Source: Marivirga salinae (GTDB lineage Bacteria; Bacteroidota; Bacteroidia; Cytophagales; Cyclobacteriaceae). Taken from it: 64,000 nt of DNA. The position numbers were made by a program, and so were the translations under genes. How positions within the stretch are numbered: the first letter of the stretch is position 1; the number at the start of each line of letters is the position of its first letter. Where the stretch lies: the NCBI RefSeq assembly GCF_030503855.1, contig NZ_CP129971.1, positions 7,501-71,500 of the forward strand. The letters run 5' to 3'. Shown one piece after another: positions 1 through 7,994 of this stretch. Under the pieces are notes generated by a model. It saw nothing but the letters and a program-made list of their open reading frames with translations, made no database searches and was not told the origin of the DNA.

Positions 1-644
1 TCAAAATAAGCTAAGTCTTCAAATTGTTCTTTTTCGAATTTCTTCAAAGCCATTTCACCATAAAATTGAGCTGAGGGATTTACCTTATCAATCCAAATAA
101 ATTTCTCGGATTGATCCTTTAATAATTCCCAGGCTTTTTCAGCGCCATTTCCAAAAAGGAAAATACGCTTATACTTATTAAGGTGATTATTAAATGAATT
201 TTCATTTAGAATAAGATTAGACATCTTCTCTACGTCTACCAGATCTTCATCGGAAACCTTATAGAAAACTTCCATTCTACGCGCATCTAACATTGGAATG
301 TAGATTGAATTATCGCCTTTATGGAAGTTTAAGACCTGAGTAGTCATACTATCTAAAGAAGAAATAGAAATTAAAGGAATTTCCAGTGCATAACACAATC
401 CTTTTGCAGTGCTTAAGCCAATTCTCAGGCCAGTATAAGAACCAGGGCCAGAAGAAACTGCAATTGCATTGAGATCCCTCATCTGTAAATCACAATGATG
501 AAGCAACTGTTCTATAAGTGGTGTTAAGGAATTCGAATGGGACTTTTCTAAATATAGATCTGAATTTGCGATGAGTTTTCCTTCATTATGGATAGCAACT
601 GAGCAAATAGCTGTGGATGTTTCTATGCTTAGAATATAACTCAT
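1..644 (-). CDS. tsaB: TsaB, tRNA t6A37 threonylcarbamoyl transferase component (partial, 3' end off window)
   Basis: The reading frame starts at ATG 644..642 and stays open to the left edge, so the C-terminus is missing. The first residues, MSYILSIETSTAICSVAI, and the later SSGPGSYTGLRIGLSTAKG are the ASKHA-fold phosphate and substrate motifs of TsaB. TsaB is the non-catalytic partner of TsaD in making N6-threonylcarbamoyladenosine on ANN-decoding tRNAs in the cytoplasm. About 214 codons are visible, close to the usual 220-240. Its ATG overlaps the TGA of the upstream permease gene (ATGA), so the two are probably translationally coupled. Family assignment is confident from these motifs. Confidence 0.93.
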   Translation of the reverse strand, partial: MSYILSIETSTAICSVAIHNEGKLIANSDLYLEKSHSNSLTPLIEQLLHHCDLQMRDLNAIAVSSGPGSYTGLRIGLSTAKGLCYALEIPLISISSLDSMTTQVLNFHKGDNSIYIPMLDARRMEVFYKVSDEDLVDVEKMSNLILNENSFNNHLNKYKRIFLFGNGAEKAWELLKDQSEKFIWIDKVNPSAQFYGEMALKKFEKEQFEDLAYF

Positions 645-1453
645 AACAATTCTATCAATTTTTTAATTATCACTAAAATTATAAAAGCTGAAAAGAGATA
701 GCTTACTGCTGAAGCCTTCATTTTTCGACTTAATCTCACTCCCCATCTTGCGGTTAATAATGTGCCAATTATCAATGGTATAGTAACCTGAAAAAGAATA
801 TAGCCAGTATGAGTTACTTCAATTGATTGCATCGGTGTTTGAAAAAGGTTGAAAATCACCATCGCTAGAGAAGTAATAGTAATGACCCCTAAAGATATTG
901 CTTTTGCTTTTTTCACGCCCATCTTAAAACCTTGATTTAGAAATGGGATAATAATAATTCCACCACCTAAACCTGTCAAGGAGGCTGTTAAGCCAGCTGA
1001 TAGGCCTGTAAAACTCATTAATCTCTTTGTCCTATTAGTTGTCTCTACAAAGTTGGCTTGTTTCTTTGCATTAAATAAGGTAGAAAATAACATCGCTCCC
1101 AATAAAAATATGACTACTATATTAAATACTTCTTTAGAATAGAATGGAGTATTTACAATAAAGTGAAGCGATAATAATCCAGCTATGATAGAGGAAAAAC
1201 TTATAATTAAGATTTGTTTCGGAAAGAATTCACCATGTTTGAAATGATTATATGTAGCGAAAAGTCCTGCGAAGAAAGTTCCAAAAAGAGAATTAGCAAT
1301 TGTGAACTGAGCTATTTCCTCATATGGGATTCCTATAAACTGAAAAGCAATTGGCAGTATTACTATGTATACAATTCCACCACCAACACCTAACAATCCT
1401 GATATTAGACCTCCAATTAAACCCGCTAAAAACAGTAAAAAGTAAAAATCCAT
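641..1453 (-). CDS. TSUP-family (TauE/SafE) membrane permease
   Basis: This 270-residue protein has about eight hydrophobic segments. It carries two pseudo-repeated glycine motifs, GLISGLLGVGGGIVYI near the N-terminus and GLTASLTGLGGGIIIIP in the middle, which mark the TauE/SafE (TSUP) family. Family members export or import small sulfur- or carbon-containing anions such as sulfite or sulfoacetate. The substrate here cannot be read from sequence, and the neighbours (a protease and tsaB) give no hint. The start ATG shares one base with the stop of the upstream protease gene (TAATG), and the stop overlaps tsaB, so the three genes form one transcript. Confidence 0.88.
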   Translation of the reverse strand: MDFYFLLFLAGLIGGLISGLLGVGGGIVYIVILPIAFQFIGIPYEEIAQFTIANSLFGTFFAGLFATYNHFKHGEFFPKQILIISFSSIIAGLLSLHFIVNTPFYSKEVFNIVVIFLLGAMLFSTLFNAKKQANFVETTNRTKRLMSFTGLSAGLTASLTGLGGGIIIIPFLNQGFKMGVKKAKAISLGVITITSLAMVIFNLFQTPMQSIEVTHTGYILFQVTIPLIIGTLLTARWGVRLSRKMKASAVSYLFSAFIILVIIKKLIELL

Positions 1454-3114
1454 TACTTATCAACTTGAAGGAGTGCTTTGTATTGAGCTTCATCATTCAA
1501 TAACTTGATTGCCTCATCAACTTCTTCATCGTTTTCGAATGAGGATTCAATCATACCTTGTCTTTTATGGTAACGGGAAATAATCTCTTCTTTTAAAGCT
1601 CTCTTTATTTCAGATTGAAACACTTTTAAATCTTCTTTTTTATGTTCTTGAATTTCTTTTTCAAGAACCATTATTTCTTTTTCTAAAAAATCAAAATATT
1701 TGTCACTATCAGCGGTTTCTCTCAATTCCTTAATAGTTTCCTCTGTCGCAGTTGTATAGCTATAATCCTTACCAGAAACCCATGTAGTAAATTCATTATA
1801 CAAATCATCAGAAACAGAGAATTCCCGAGGATCAGGTTTTGAATTTACATTTTTATAATAATATTCGGTTGCGAAATCAAAAATGAAACCCTTTCTGATT
1901 AACTGGATAGTAATAGGTGCATACCCTTTATTGATTACTGAATGGTCAGGTGAAACCCCTCCTCCATCATACACTATTCTACCCGCTCTTGTTTTAAATT
2001 CACTTTTTAGAGAGTCAGGAATTTTACCGATGCTTCCATCTTCATTTCTATGACTGTAATCAATTGCCTGAATGCATCGTCCACTTGGAATATAATATTT
2101 AGCAGTGGTTATTTTCAATTGACTATTGTAACTTAATGGTCGAGTGGCTTGTACCAAACCTTTGCCATAACTTCTTTGGCCTACTAGTATCCCTCTGTCA
2201 TAATCCTGCATTACTCCTGCCACAATTTCAGATGCTGAGGCGCTATTATTACTTATTAAAACTGCTACAGGAATATTTACATCTACAGGGTTCTTATTAG
2301 CGGTATATGTTTTATTCCATTCTTCGATTTTCCCTTTGGTGCTTACAACTTCTAAGCCCTTAGGGATAAATACATTGGAAACTTCTATGGACTCGTTTAA
2401 GAGCCCACCCGGATTACCTCGTAAATCTAAAATAACTTTTTTAGCCCCTTTTCCTTTTAATTCAACAAGGGCAGAACGAACGGAAGCACCTGCACCGCTT
2501 GAAAACTCTGTCAATCTGATATAGGCTATGTCCTCTGCAATCAAACCGTAGTAAGGAACACTTTCTACATTTATACTTTCTCTGTTAATAGAAAAATTAA
2601 GTGGCTTTTTTATTCCTTTTCTATTGATTTTAATTTCAACGGTAGTTCCGATTTGTCCTTTTAAAAGTTTATTAATTTCCTCAGTGGTATAATCATCAAC
2701 TGGATTATTGTTAATTTCAAGAAGTTCATCTCCAATATTTACACCTGAAGTTTCGGCTGGTGCGCCTTCGAAAATCATCATCACCACATGGCGATCTTCA
2801 ATTTTACCCATAGTAGTTCCAATTCCAGCATATTGACCTGTGGACATGATACGGTAATCTTCGATTTTATCTTCAGGAATGAAGTTTGTGTAAGGATCCA
2901 GAGATTCCAACATGGCTTCTATACCCGTTTCCATTATGTCTGTTGGATTGATCTCATCTACATAATAAGTATTGAGCTCTTTATATAAAGTGGTAAAAAC
3001 ATCTAGGTTCTTGATGATTTCAAAATACCTATCGTTCTTTTTTATTTGAAATGACACCAAGCCTATTAAGCCAATGGCTAAAAGTGTGATTGCTATTTTA
3101 TTTGAAAGCTTCAT
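1453..3114 (-). CDS. S41-family C-terminal processing peptidase (PDZ-containing)
   Basis: The protein has 553 residues. An N-terminal membrane or signal segment covers about residues 5-25, a PDZ domain about 80-165 and an S41 protease domain about 190-390, followed by a charged helical tail. The catalytic serine lies in NNSASASEIVAG and the lysine in SYGKGLVQATRPL, the Ser-Lys dyad of the Prc/CtpA family. Such enzymes trim C-termini of exported proteins in the periplasm. A promoter-like TACCTTTG lies about 110 bp upstream. It heads the ctpA-like / TSUP / tsaB run. The exact substrate is unknown. Confidence 0.93.
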   Translation of the reverse strand: MKLSNKIAITLLAIGLIGLVSFQIKKNDRYFEIIKNLDVFTTLYKELNTYYVDEINPTDIMETGIEAMLESLDPYTNFIPEDKIEDYRIMSTGQYAGIGTTMGKIEDRHVVMMIFEGAPAETSGVNIGDELLEINNNPVDDYTTEEINKLLKGQIGTTVEIKINRKGIKKPLNFSINRESINVESVPYYGLIAEDIAYIRLTEFSSGAGASVRSALVELKGKGAKKVILDLRGNPGGLLNESIEVSNVFIPKGLEVVSTKGKIEEWNKTYTANKNPVDVNIPVAVLISNNSASASEIVAGVMQDYDRGILVGQRSYGKGLVQATRPLSYNSQLKITTAKYYIPSGRCIQAIDYSHRNEDGSIGKIPDSLKSEFKTRAGRIVYDGGGVSPDHSVINKGYAPITIQLIRKGFIFDFATEYYYKNVNSKPDPREFSVSDDLYNEFTTWVSGKDYSYTTATEETIKELRETADSDKYFDFLEKEIMVLEKEIQEHKKEDLKVFQSEIKRALKEEIISRYHKRQGMIESSFENDEEVDEAIKLLNDEAQYKALLQVDK

Positions 3115-3197
3115 GGACAGTTATTTACTTAATATATTACTCTAAACATAACAAACCTTTTCTGACAAGCATTTTAGATGCACTGCCTGAAAAATCT

Positions 3198-3220
3198 CGC
3201 AAAGCCGATAAGACGCTAAG
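3198..3220. repeat. Short-word tandem repeat in rnpA-ctpA spacer
   Basis: Three similar 7-8 bp words follow one another: CGCAAAG, CCGATAAG, ACGCTAAG. They sit in the spacer downstream of rnpA. This is a weak relative in style of the clearer heptamer arrays at 9.8, 11.2 and 25.4-25.9 kb. Function is not known. Confidence 0.35.
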
Positions 3221-3226
3221 TTTTTG

Positions 3227-3255
3227 CAAAGGTATTATAATGTTATCTTTTCCGA
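3227..3255 (-). promoter_or_regulatory. Putative Bacteroidota promoter of the ctpA-like operon
   Basis: On the minus strand TACCTTTG (3234..3227) matches the Bacteroidota -7 consensus TAnnTTTG. It is preceded after 19 bp by TTC, one base off the -33 TTG. It reads towards the protease start at 3114. A long 5' leader of about 100 nt is implied. Confidence 0.45.
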
Positions 3256-3265
3256 AATTTAGATT

Positions 3266-3667
3266 TTAATCTGTGAATTCTTGATGCAAACGCTCTAAAG
3301 TCTTTTTTAGTTTTCTAGTTAAGGCATCAGAGGGCATCTTTTTATCAGAAGTGTAAATATAAGCAATCCTTAAACTTTTACTTAGTTTTTCAGGATCAAT
3401 CAAATATTTGTGATGCCTGTAGGCTTCTCTTACTTGCCTTTTAATGAAATTTCGGTCTGGAGCTTTTTTAAATTTCCTTTTGGGAACGGAAATCAATAAT
3501 TGCTGAGACTTGTTTTTGGAATCAAGCGGCTCAGCAATATAAATGACCTTAAATGGGTATAAATAAAAAGAGGAGCCTTTTTCAAAAAGCTCCTGAATAT
3601 CATTCCGGTGATATAAGCGCTCCCTTTTCTTAAAAGAAAAATCGTTATTGTCCGAGATTACAGACAT
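3266..3667 (-). CDS. rnpA: Ribonuclease P protein component
   Basis: This 133-residue basic protein carries the RnpA signature RNFIKRQVREAYR in its middle, the RNA-binding RNR motif. Upstream lies the family's N-terminal KKRERLYHRNDIQELFEKG. It is the protein cofactor that helps RNase P RNA bind and cleave pre-tRNA 5' leaders. It lies 21 bp downstream of rpmH, the near-universal bacterial arrangement, and is transcribed with it. Confidence 0.97.
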   Translation of the reverse strand: MSVISDNNDFSFKKRERLYHRNDIQELFEKGSSFYLYPFKVIYIAEPLDSKNKSQQLLISVPKRKFKKAPDRNFIKRQVREAYRHHKYLIDPEKLSKSLRIAYIYTSDKKMPSDALTRKLKKTLERLHQEFTD

Positions 3668-3688
3668 GCGCTTAATTGCATAGAAGAA

Positions 3689-3850
3689 TTATTTTCTATG
3701 CTTACCTTTTTCGTCTGAAACAGTTAATTTGTGACGACCTTTCGCTCTTCTTCTCGCCAAAACGTTTCTTCCATTCGCAAATTCCATTCTAGTTCTGAAT
3801 CCATGTTTGTTTTTTCTTTTCCTTTGAGAAGGCTGAAATGTACGTTTCAT
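3689..3850 (-). CDS. rpmH: Large ribosomal subunit protein bL34
   Basis: This 53-residue, very basic protein starts [19 protein letters not shown] and continues with the invariant bL34 segment [19 protein letters not shown]. The short acidic-basic extension [11 protein letters not shown] is longer than in E. coli (46 residues) but usual for Bacteroidota. Coordinates were set from ATG 3850..3848 and TAA 3691..3689. It is the first gene of the rpmH-rnpA transcript and has a full Bacteroidota promoter 44 bp upstream. Confidence 0.97.
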   Translation of the reverse strand: MKRTFQPSQRKRKNKHGFRTRMEFANGRNVLARRRAKGRHKLTVSDEKGKHRK

Positions 3851-3893
3851 ATCTTTATATTTTAAATTTTCTCTTGTTCTTTTATAAGGGCTG

Positions 3894-3923
3894 CAAAGAT
3901 AAGCAGTTAATTTCTTTTCGCAA
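3894..3923 (-). promoter_or_regulatory. Promoter of rpmH-rnpA
   Basis: On the minus strand TTG (3923..3921), 19 bp, TATCTTTG (3901..3894) matches the Bacteroidota consensus TTG-N19-21-TAnnTTTG exactly. Transcription would start near 3888, leaving a leader of about 38 nt before rpmH. Confidence 0.8.
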
Positions 3924-4019
3924 AATTGTTTTTCAAAATACTATAAGAATATCTCGTTTTATATCTCCTTAGAAATCATCAACTTTACGAGGCAAAAGTA
4001 TGATAAATATTTAAATAAA

Positions 4020-5723
4020 TTGATAATGATTCAATATAGATTATCACAAAAGTTACCTCATGATTCTTTTTTACAAGTAGAAGTATTGATTAAACCGTCA
4101 CAAGCTGATTTTGAAGTAAAACTCCCTGATTGGAGACCAGGCAGATATCAGTTAGGAAACTTCTCTAAATACTTGAGAAACATTAAAGCTTTCGATAAAA
4201 ATGAGCAGCCATTAAATTTCAAAAAGACTAATAAAAATACCTGGAAAATTCATTGTGAAGCTGAGAAGTGTATCATTCGATATGAAATATACACTTCAAT
4301 TATAGATGGTGGAAGCACATTTGTGGATGAAGAGCATTGGTATTTGAATTTCATTAACTGCCTGTTATACCAACCTGATGAAATGTATCAAGTTCATAAA
4401 GTGCAATTGGACATTCCAAATGAATGGAAAATTGCATGCGGATTGAAAAAAGAAGGTAATGATTTAGTAGCGGAAAGTTTTTATGAATTAGTGGATAGCC
4501 CTGTCTTAGCAGGTAAAAACTTACAGCATTTAAAATATCAGGTAAAGGAAACTAATTTCCATTTATGGTTTAGGGGAAATGCCGATTTAAAAAACAAGAA
4601 CCAGATTTTAGATGATTTTGTAAAATTCACTGCATTGCAGATGGAAACTATGGGTGAATTTGAAAGTGAAGATTATCATTTCCTATTTCAAATCCCAGAT
4701 GAAAAAGCCTATCATGGAGTGGAGCATTTGAATAGCACTTGCATAGTTTTAGGTCCGGCTAAGGAATTTAACACAGAATCCTTCTACAATAACTTTTTAG
4801 GTATCAGCTCACATGAGCTTTTTCATTATTGGAATATTATCCGAATCAGGCCAGAAGAGATGTATCCTTACAATTTCGAAAAGGAAAATTACTTCACTAC
4901 TGGTTATGTAGCAGAAGGTGTAACCACTTATTATGGTAATTTATTCCTTGTTAGAAGCGGAGTAAAAGATTTAAAATGGTATATAGATGAAATTAATATA
5001 CTTTTTAAGCGGCATTTTGAGAATTATGGTAGACATAACACTTCTGTTGCTGAATCATCTTGGGATTTGTGGCTGGATGGATACGAAGCAGGAATTCCCC
5101 ACCGGAAGGTTTCCATTTATGTAAAAGGAGCTTTAATAGCCTTGATTTTGGATTTGAAAATCATTTTAGAATCGAATGGAGAAAAGAACCTTGATGATGT
5201 TATGAGGAAATTATGGGTCGAATTTTACAAAAAAGATAAAGGTTATAGCCCACAAGATTATTTAAAGTCAGCTGAAGAAGTTATTGGGCATGACTTAACT
5301 GATTATTCCAATAAATTCATAATAGGATGTGAGCCGGTTGAAAATGAATTGAAAAATTTATTAAGCCAATTTGGATTTGAAATGGAAATGAAAGCAAATG
5401 AAAATCCGTTTGCAAATTATTTTGGTTTAAAAGTGAATGAGGGAACAATAATTGGAATTGCGCCTGATAGTCCAGCAGAAACCGTCTTTAGGATTGGTGA
5501 TGAACTAATAAGTTTTGATAATCAGAAGTTTGAAGAGGTTTTAGATTCAATACAGATTGAGGAAAATACAGATTACAGTTTCCAATTTTTCAGGAATAAT
5601 TCTTTGAATAAGCTAACTCTTAAAACTAAAGACGGTGGATTTTATAACCGATATATTATTATTGAAAAAGATGAAAGAAATGCAACTGAAAATATGATGA
5701 GAGAAAAGTGGCTGAATGTGTGA
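4020..5723 (+). CDS. M61 glycyl aminopeptidase-like metalloprotease with PDZ domain
   Basis: This protein has 567 residues. An N-terminal beta domain (about 1-170) is followed by a thermolysin-like catalytic domain. The zinc motif SSHELFHYWN (HExxHxW) and a downstream glutamate in AEGVTTYYG match the M61 family. A PDZ domain follows at about 455-540 (NYFGLKVNEGTIIGIAPDSPAE...GDELISFD). No signal peptide is visible, so it may be cytoplasmic. Two ATGs lie at 4020 and 4026, and the upstream one is used here. It is a single-gene unit ending in a hairpin at 5750. M61 members cleave N-terminal Gly or Ala residues, but the substrate here is unknown. Confidence 0.92.
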   Translation: MIMIQYRLSQKLPHDSFLQVEVLIKPSQADFEVKLPDWRPGRYQLGNFSKYLRNIKAFDKNEQPLNFKKTNKNTWKIHCEAEKCIIRYEIYTSIIDGGSTFVDEEHWYLNFINCLLYQPDEMYQVHKVQLDIPNEWKIACGLKKEGNDLVAESFYELVDSPVLAGKNLQHLKYQVKETNFHLWFRGNADLKNKNQILDDFVKFTALQMETMGEFESEDYHFLFQIPDEKAYHGVEHLNSTCIVLGPAKEFNTESFYNNFLGISSHELFHYWNIIRIRPEEMYPYNFEKENYFTTGYVAEGVTTYYGNLFLVRSGVKDLKWYIDEINILFKRHFENYGRHNTSVAESSWDLWLDGYEAGIPHRKVSIYVKGALIALILDLKIILESNGEKNLDDVMRKLWVEFYKKDKGYSPQDYLKSAEEVIGHDLTDYSNKFIIGCEPVENELKNLLSQFGFEMEMKANENPFANYFGLKVNEGTIIGIAPDSPAETVFRIGDELISFDNQKFEEVLDSIQIEENTDYSFQFFRNNSLNKLTLKTKDGGFYNRYIIIEKDERNATENMMREKWLNV

Positions 5724-5749
5724 TTGAAAAACAAACGGGTAGGAAAAGC

Positions 5750-5775
5750 GAAAGGCAGCTCCCCAGCTGCCTTTC
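5750..5775 (+). terminator. Inverted repeat downstream of the M61 gene, likely terminator
   Basis: A perfect 11-bp inverted repeat, GAAAGGCAGCT / AGCTGCCTTTC, surrounds a CCCC loop 26 bp after the stop codon. The following T-tract is weak (TATTTC), so termination efficiency is uncertain. Confidence 0.6.
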
Positions 5776-5952
5776 TATTTCAACCAAAACCTTACAAAGT
5801 CATTGACTTGTATAAGATGTTATAAATGTAGAATGATTTATTTTAGCAGTCAAGTACTCAATAGAATTTTTTTTATATATATTAGATAATTACTATTTTT
5901 AAATTGCTTTTCTAATTAAAGTGCAATATAGTTCTTGTCAATACATATAATT

Positions 5953-6738
5953 TCACTTTAAGGATTTTTTAAACTCATTCCAGTCCAAATTAATTGAATC
6001 TTCATTCAAAGAATCTCCAGCATTTTCAGAAACAAACTGAATTCTTTCTGTTAAAGCTGGATGAGAAGAAATCCATTGTAAACCATCAGGTATTTCTCTG
6101 TTCTTCTGTTTTAATTTCAAGAAAAACTGAGTTAACCTATTTGGATTAATATTAGCCTCCCTTAAATATTTAATTGCATATTCATCGGCTTCTCTTTCCA
6201 TGCTTCTATTAAATCCGCTACTCACCACCATTTTGGTAATTTCCTGCATCACCAATGGATCTCCGCCAGAAATTATAAGAATCAAAGAATTCAATCCTAT
6301 TTCTTTAACCAGATTCTTGATTACATGCCTATTTTCTGCATGGGCCAATTCGTGAGCTAGAACTGCAGCTAACTCTTCAGCTGACTCTGTTTGTTCAATT
6401 AAGCCAGTAAAAACAAATAACTGTCCATTGAAAGCTGTAAATGCATTTACCTGGTCAGATTTTAAAACATAAATATCATATTCATAACTAACAGTATCCA
6501 TGCCTTTTGATAGCCTATTTAAAATGACATTCATAGTTGGATCTGTTAATTCTGCATCCACTGAATCAAATTCATTAAAAATTTGACGATTAAAATAATC
6601 AGCTATATCAGCCTCTTGTTCTAAGGAAACTAAATCTTTTTTATCAGTAGTAGTGGAAAAATAGGTGAAACTCGCCCAAATGGCTATGGCAACTATGACA
6701 ATTCCTCCTAAATCTCTTAGGTTTTTATTCATCATCAC
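5953..6738 (-). CDS. M48-family metalloprotease (BepA/Ste24-like)
   Basis: This 261-residue protein has an N-terminal membrane anchor at about 12-28. The zinc motif HELAHAENRH lies near residue 128, and the third-ligand motif EREADEYAIKYL near 182. This architecture, a single anchor with a soluble periplasmic M48 domain and no TPR tail, resembles short LoiP/YggG-type proteins that act in envelope quality control. Its ATG overlaps the TGA of the DUF4870 gene upstream (ATGA), so it is coupled to two small membrane proteins. The actual substrate is unknown. Confidence 0.9.
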   Translation of the reverse strand: MMMNKNLRDLGGIVIVAIAIWASFTYFSTTTDKKDLVSLEQEADIADYFNRQIFNEFDSVDAELTDPTMNVILNRLSKGMDTVSYEYDIYVLKSDQVNAFTAFNGQLFVFTGLIEQTESAEELAAVLAHELAHAENRHVIKNLVKEIGLNSLILIISGGDPLVMQEITKMVVSSGFNRSMEREADEYAIKYLREANINPNRLTQFFLKLKQKNREIPDGLQWISSHPALTERIQFVSENAGDSLNEDSINLDWNEFKKSLK

Positions 6739-7226
6739 ATTTTAGGAGGTTGGTTAACCATTTTATGAGTATCTATATCCTTCTTTTTGAAAACAGACTG
6801 GTATGAAACCCTGCCGAAAAACAAAAAGTAATACATCTGACCTTTTCTGGCTTTAACAGCTCCAATTATGCTGAATATGATATAAATCAAATTCGCTATA
6901 CCTACTAACCATAAATAGCCTTTAAACACATCCGTAAAGGCGTAATCTAAAAACACAATTCTTGCACCCCAAAAAACAGCCACAGCATTGAGTATACTAG
7001 TAGGGAGTTGGCTTAATAATGATTGTAAAGAGTGAAACCGAACGAACAGACTCTTTCCTTTATTAATGTAGTAATAAATTATAGCTGCTACTAAATTTAA
7101 AACAGGCAAAGGAAGCCCTGCCCCTAGTGCTGCAAACATCATAAGATATGCTCCCATTGCATCTTCCTTTTCCCGAATATCAATCTCATTGGGTTGTGGA
7201 ATTGGATTATAATTTTCTTTTGTCAT
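6735..7226 (-). CDS. DUF4870-type membrane protein
   Basis: This 163-residue protein has three or four hydrophobic helices. It carries the segment YYYINKGKSLFVRFHSLQSLLSQL, which resembles the conserved helix-plus-HSLQA-like motif of DUF4870/Tic20-like proteins. Its function is unknown. It sits between a DUF4389 gene 5 bp upstream and the M48 protease, which it overlaps by 4 bp. The protease may therefore act in the same membrane context, but this is inference from the operon only. Confidence 0.72.
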   Translation of the reverse strand: MTKENYNPIPQPNEIDIREKEDAMGAYLMMFAALGAGLPLPVLNLVAAIIYYYINKGKSLFVRFHSLQSLLSQLPTSILNAVAVFWGARIVFLDYAFTDVFKGYLWLVGIANLIYIIFSIIGAVKARKGQMYYFLFFGRVSYQSVFKKKDIDTHKMVNQPPKM

Positions 7227-7231
7227 CGTTA

Positions 7232-7819
7232 TTAAGGTCTACCTGAAAATGGTGGATATTCATCTGTCATATAAGCTAAGTAAAGATTAACTCTAGTTTG
7301 CCACCTCAATGTGCCTACAATAAATTCATGCCAAGAGGCAGGGAATTCTCCAGTAAATAAAACTACCCACCAAGCTATAAACACTAATATTTGTGACCAA
7401 ATAAATCTAAAAAATAAAATGAACAGATGTGGAATAGCAACATAGAAAACACCAAAAAAAGCTCTTAATACTACCAATGTTCTGCTAATTCTATCCGGAT
7501 ATTGAATCTCTACATTTACATATTCATCTCTAGCATCTAATCCAAAAGGCGGGTAATCATCCGCTAGATTAAACATTCTAGCACTAACTCTGGTATTCCA
7601 TCGAATTAATTTCTCTTGATATTCAAAAAAACTTTGCGGATATCTTCCAGTAAAAAGCACCACCCAAAAGGCTATGAAGGAAAGAATTAGTCCCCAGATT
7701 CTCATAAAGAATAACAAAAATGAATGAGGAAGGAAGATGTAAAGCCATCCAAAAAATGACCTAATCAGTAATTCGCCACGAGAGTAGCGATCCTGATGTT
7801 TAATTTCAAAAGTGAGCAT
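7232..7819 (-). CDS. DUF4389 membrane protein with internal duplication
   Basis: This 195-residue protein consists of two homologous halves. Residues about 10-95 and 105-193 each contain a run like SRGELLIRSFFGWLYIFLPH, a second hydrophobic helix ending FWVVLFTGRYP, then a tail ending DDYPPF or DEYPPF. The repeat suggests duplication of an ancestral domain with two membrane helices. DUF4389 has no established function. It is the first gene of a three-gene unit with the DUF4870 protein and the M48 protease. The upstream sequence to 7968 holds the terminator of the opposite operon end and AT-rich DNA. Confidence 0.75.
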   Translation of the reverse strand: MLTFEIKHQDRYSRGELLIRSFFGWLYIFLPHSFLLFFMRIWGLILSFIAFWVVLFTGRYPQSFFEYQEKLIRWNTRVSARMFNLADDYPPFGLDARDEYVNVEIQYPDRISRTLVVLRAFFGVFYVAIPHLFILFFRFIWSQILVFIAWWVVLFTGEFPASWHEFIVGTLRWQTRVNLYLAYMTDEYPPFSGRP

Positions 7820-7939
7820 GGTGTCTAATGATTAAATTAAGTCCGAATTTGTAAATTATTATGATAAATTACAATTTTCAGATTATTTAAAAACATAAGT
7901 ATTATCTACAACACAGATTAAAAGGCTTTTAACCAATAA

Positions 7940-7967
7940 AAAAGGCTCGAGTAATCTCGAGCCTTTT
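7940..7967 (-). terminator. Intrinsic terminator of the fad operon
   Basis: A 12-bp perfect stem AAAAGGCTCGAG / CTCGAGCCTTTT surrounds the 4-nt loop TAAT. On the minus strand it is followed by a T-rich tract. It lies 27 bp after the stop of the acyl-CoA dehydrogenase gene. Confidence 0.88.
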
Positions 7968-7994
7968 GATTGATTTATATTTTAATCTTCACGA

